NCBI GenBank assembly: GCA_021442155.1
Contig: CM038221.1
Location: 40,681,648-40,745,647 of the forward strand
Reading direction: 5' to 3'
From: Cymbidium sinense
Lineage: Eukaryota; Streptophyta; Magnoliopsida; Asparagales; Orchidaceae
Length of the DNA: 64,000 bases
Below the pieces are notes generated by a model, which saw only the letters and a program-made list of their open reading frames with translations, did not search any database and was not told where the DNA came from. The position numbers were made by a program, and so were the translations under genes. Positions 61,001-64,000 of the stretch are shown piece by piece. Every line of letters starts with the position of its first letter. Positions within the stretch are counted from its first letter, which is position 1.

Positions 61001-64000
61001 CAAAGAAGTTTGCGAGCCCAGTCGAAGAGTTCTCATCCAAGGACTTGTAGTTTTGAAAAGTGGTTGCCAAAACAGTCTTTATTTGATCTTCACAGTCAAT
61101 TAATATGCTTCTCTGTTTAACAAGAACAGTCTTAACATTTAGGAAAGGAAAGGCCACAGACCAAACTAGCACTCAAGTTCTCACTTATGATTTGCAAATT
61201 GCCTTCACTCAGAGTACAGTGAAAAGCACCATTTTCAAATTGTTTGTGAATCTTTAGATCTTTGACTAACTTTCTGGAAAATCAGATAACAACAATTCAT
61301 ATACCAATACTCTTTCAACACTAAAAAAGGGTGCAAATACCTCTTGCCTGGTGAGACTTCTTTCATTTCGAGCCTTAAGAACAGGTTCAAGTAATTCACA
61401 TAATAGTTCCAAACAATCTTTAGTGGGCACTGATATATTTATGACATATGACAAATACCTGTCAACAGTATTTAAATAAATAAAAAGTACATTTTTCATT
61501 TAGCAATTAGTACTGTTAAGTTGTTTTTGATGTGAAAGTACCTAAGTTTCGTATATGCAGAAGTCACGCCATAGTAGCTAGAAAACTCACTTAAAAGCCA
61601 CTTCCACAGTCCATGAATCCGCAAATTTTTTGCATGAAAATCACAAGCACGCATAGATGCCTCCATTACAAGATCATAGATAAGAGTTTCCACAGGAGGA
61701 CCAGCCTGCATACAGACATAACAGCAGAAAATTTAAATTTTATCAGCAAGAAACTTCAAACTCTGATATTATAGTTATTTATTGTAGAATGGTTAATAGA
61801 GAATAAAAACCTTAGAGGAATTCATCTTATCAGAAGAGAAAGAAACACTAGTGGATAATTGAATTTTTCCAACACAGCCTCGATCCTCCAAGTATATTGG
61901 CCACCACTTCAGTTTTTCTCCTTGCTACATTTATAGAATGGAGTTTTTGAAATTAATGTCATTAGAAATGTAGCTTGGACAAATTAGTTGGGCAAAATAT
62001 GAATTCAGAAGGCAAGCAATGCTTACTTGTGCTTCAGATGCCAACAAAGAAACTGGAATCTTTGTCTGGCCTAGATTAACATTGTTGACATCCTGGACCT
62101 GAATCAAAAGAGCTTCTCCTTGGCTCTCTGGGTAGCTGTAAGAAGTTGCATGTAATGTCAATACCTTCATATAAAAACAAACTTCTTCAAAAGTACTTCC
62201 AAGAAAAGAACAATTTTGGAAAGTTGCAAGGCTTTTTTCATTGTGACTTACAAGATATGAGACTCGCCTGTTCCGGGTGTCACCAAGACAGGGGAAACAA
62301 AACTCACAAGTTCTTCTTCACTACATAATTGCAGTAGGCATGACAAAGCTTCTGAAATAAGGTATATATATTAGCAAAGTTGTCAATCTGTAACGATGAC
62401 AAAAACTTTAGAGCAAATTATTTTCATGACCTTCATGAACATCTGGAGATGAAGTTGCTTTCAGTGTATTGATCTTATTCTTTAAGAATGCAGTCGCATG
62501 TTGAACATACTCAGTACCAGCTTGCATTACTAATTTTGGACTAGAATAGGTGCATCGAAGCTTTGGTCTTTGCGTGACACTTCGGATTTTTTTCACTGTC
62601 CCAATAAGGTAAACGTCACATAAATGATGAATTTTTAGTTTGCATCTGGTTAAAAATTAAAACTTTTTGGATTTTCTAATGTAGAATTTCCAAAGTTGAA
62701 TGCATATCTTTCATGAACAAAAAGATATATAACTTGAAGGACATATACATTCATCAAAAGTCCTGTAATCTGACCTTCCACTTCAATTTTCCCAATTTCT
62801 TTTCTCTCTTTCTTAGTACAGGTTCCGTTAGCACAACTTACAGGTTTTCCTTCTCCCTGTTCACGGCCTTGTGGTTGCAATAGATACTTTTGAATCCTAT
62901 GTTATAATATCATGATATTATGGTAAAAAAGAGCAAAATGTATGCATTGGAATCAAGCTTCAGTTAGAACTTACCCAAAGGCATCACGTAGCATCTTGCA
63001 TTCATCTCTAAGAAATGCTGGAGCCTCCATGCAGTTTCTTGCCCAAGCATTCAAGCACAGACGGAAACATGCTTCATATGCGACAAAAGATTGCCATGAA
63101 TTTTCAGCACTGTGAGTTCATGCAACAAGAAAAGATGGAAAATCTGTAAGAATATTAAACTGCAGCTGCTATATTGTTGAAATATATCACGACATAATGA
63201 CCAAACCTAGAAGTATAGCCTGGAGCTTGAGTAGAGAATTTATTTTGCAAAGAAAAAGTCTGCTCATCTCTCTCTACTGAAATGTTCCTGTACCGAAATC
63301 AGTAGATATTTCAATTCTTCAGTTGTTAGAGGGTCCTTTTTAAGTAGTTGTCATTGCTAAGAATATGAAATGAGTAAAAAAAATAGTCTTTGCAAATGTT
63401 TTACTGAATTGGCGGGTATTTGGTTTCTTTCATCTGGCATTCCACGTTTGAGAGTTCAATGCTTTCCGAGTTTGGTTTTTCTATCAGAAAGTGCATCATC
63501 TTGTTAGCTCATCGCATAAAACTCCTGTGTTCGATAAATCATTAGCATTTGGTGCTTACCTTCTGCACCAAAAATGGTTTCTTCTCTTCCACAATCCATG
63601 ATTGGAGGAGCACTCGGCATTTCTAGATCTTCAAACCTTTGGGGCAAGCAATCATCATGAAGATAGAACTGAAGTAAAAAAGCAGGCAAAGTCAATAGAC
63701 TAACTTGTCAATGCCAAATTATTTAAGAGAAACGTACAGTTGAATCAGTGAAGCCAAAATGCTCATGATTATGGGTATAGGCAGTGGAGGTTGAGTTCAT
63801 ATCTGTGACACCAACATTAATGGCCAGCTCCACCGTTAGGTTTTCTTTTGATGGTCCTCGGACCAGAGTTCGTCTTAATGTTTTACCTATCCCTCTTAGG
63901 GATCCCACTCCGGTTAATTCAGATTTGGATTCTACCTCTTCCTCATGGCCCATCTCTTTTCCTTTCCAAAATAGAAGGGAGTCGCTTGATTCCATGCCAT
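58018..64000 (-). CDS. Conserved plant protein of unknown function (At4g24610/At5g65440-like), partial
   Basis: I predict 22 exons on minus: 64000-63738 (cut by window), 63668-63560, 63480-63405, 63287-63207, 63109-62975, 62896-62775, 62595-62431, 62351-62252, 62135-62027, 61924-61811, 61705-61542, 61458-61341, 61112-60888, 60729-60545, 60463-60296, 60202-60097, 60018-59881, 59799-59641, 59130-58927, 58841-58647, 58552-58475, 58131-58018. All phases agree and the frame stays open for about 1,042 residues to TGA at 58018. Landmarks: EAPAFLRDECKMLRDAFG, KLKWWPIYLEDRGCVGKIQL, LWKWLLSEFSSYYGVTSAYT, RYLSYVINISVPTKDCLELL, PSCIDLPNTAASIYS, WNISTVHGG, FLNTMKRILDV, DKDLEPPRS. From memory these match the plant family holding Arabidopsis At4g24610 and At5g65440 (about 1,100-1,200 aa). 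Function is unknown to me. Most of the protein is here; the N-terminus lies beyond 64000. Confidence 0.88.
59231..59630. mobile_element. hAT MITE in intron, perfect 8-bp TSD
   Basis: 400 bp, much more GC-rich than its surroundings and full of CGAGCTCGAG-type words. Ends are TAGGGGTGTG (left) and TAGGGCTGAG (right, reversed). CTTAGGAT occurs at 59223-59230 and 59631-59638. An 8-bp TSD with TAGGG ends fits the hAT superfamily. It sits in the intron between exons 59799-59641 and 59130-58927. Confidence 0.93.
60203..60295 (-). other. GC-AG intron
   Basis: The upstream exon ends AATATCAG and the intron begins GCATGT; the acceptor is CAACAG before CACGG at 60202. Only this junction keeps the frame (WNI-S-TVHGG, matching the family). 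The nearby GT (after GGCAT) would be phase 0, while the downstream exon needs phase 2. Confidence 0.8.

Overview
The window looks like nuclear DNA of a flowering plant. It has a plant NF-YC transcription-factor gene with a 5'UTR intron, a plant-type gene with 22 visible exons, and plant transposons: FAR1/MULE, L1-type LINE, SINEs, Tat-lineage and chromovirus Ty3/gypsy elements, and hAT and Mutator MITEs. Non-coding DNA is AT-rich. I could not place the species.

Layout. 1-1.15 kb: FAR1-related pseudogene (minus), followed by a 14-unit tandem array with a ~144-bp period (to 3.17 kb). 3.7-6.0 kb: the 3' exons of a Myb/SANT-like gene relic, bracketed by two direct repeats of ~295 bp. 6.2-7.05 kb: the NF-YC gene. 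7.1-14.6 kb: NF-YC 3' flank, partly duplicated, carrying two related SINEs and a 5'-truncated LINE with a 16-bp target-site duplication. 14.6-16.6 kb: AT microsatellite and unassigned DNA.

16.6-55.9 kb is a nested retrotransposon complex. An old Tat-lineage relic lies on minus; its 5' LTR starts at 54345 and ends at 18554. That LTR is interrupted twice: at 19141-43141 by a 24.0-kb plus-strand Tat element with very long LTRs (6.6 and 7.1 kb), and at 43164-49696 by a 6.5-kb minus-strand CRM-like chromovirus with TSD CCATA. A further Tat LTR fragment (plus, 54346-55896) carries a hAT-like MITE.

57.0-57.6 kb: two adjacent MITEs, one with a perfect 9-bp TSD. 58.0-64.0 kb: the minus-strand C-terminal ~1,040 residues of a conserved plant protein of unknown function, with an open frame across all exons. 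It has one GC-AG intron and a hAT MITE inserted immediately after a splice donor.

Only two genes look functional: NF-YC and the 22-exon gene. All transposon proteins are broken by stops and frameshifts. The main novelty is the giant-LTR Tat element, whose LTRs are built from at least four separate tandem-repeat blocks, and the datable nesting order.
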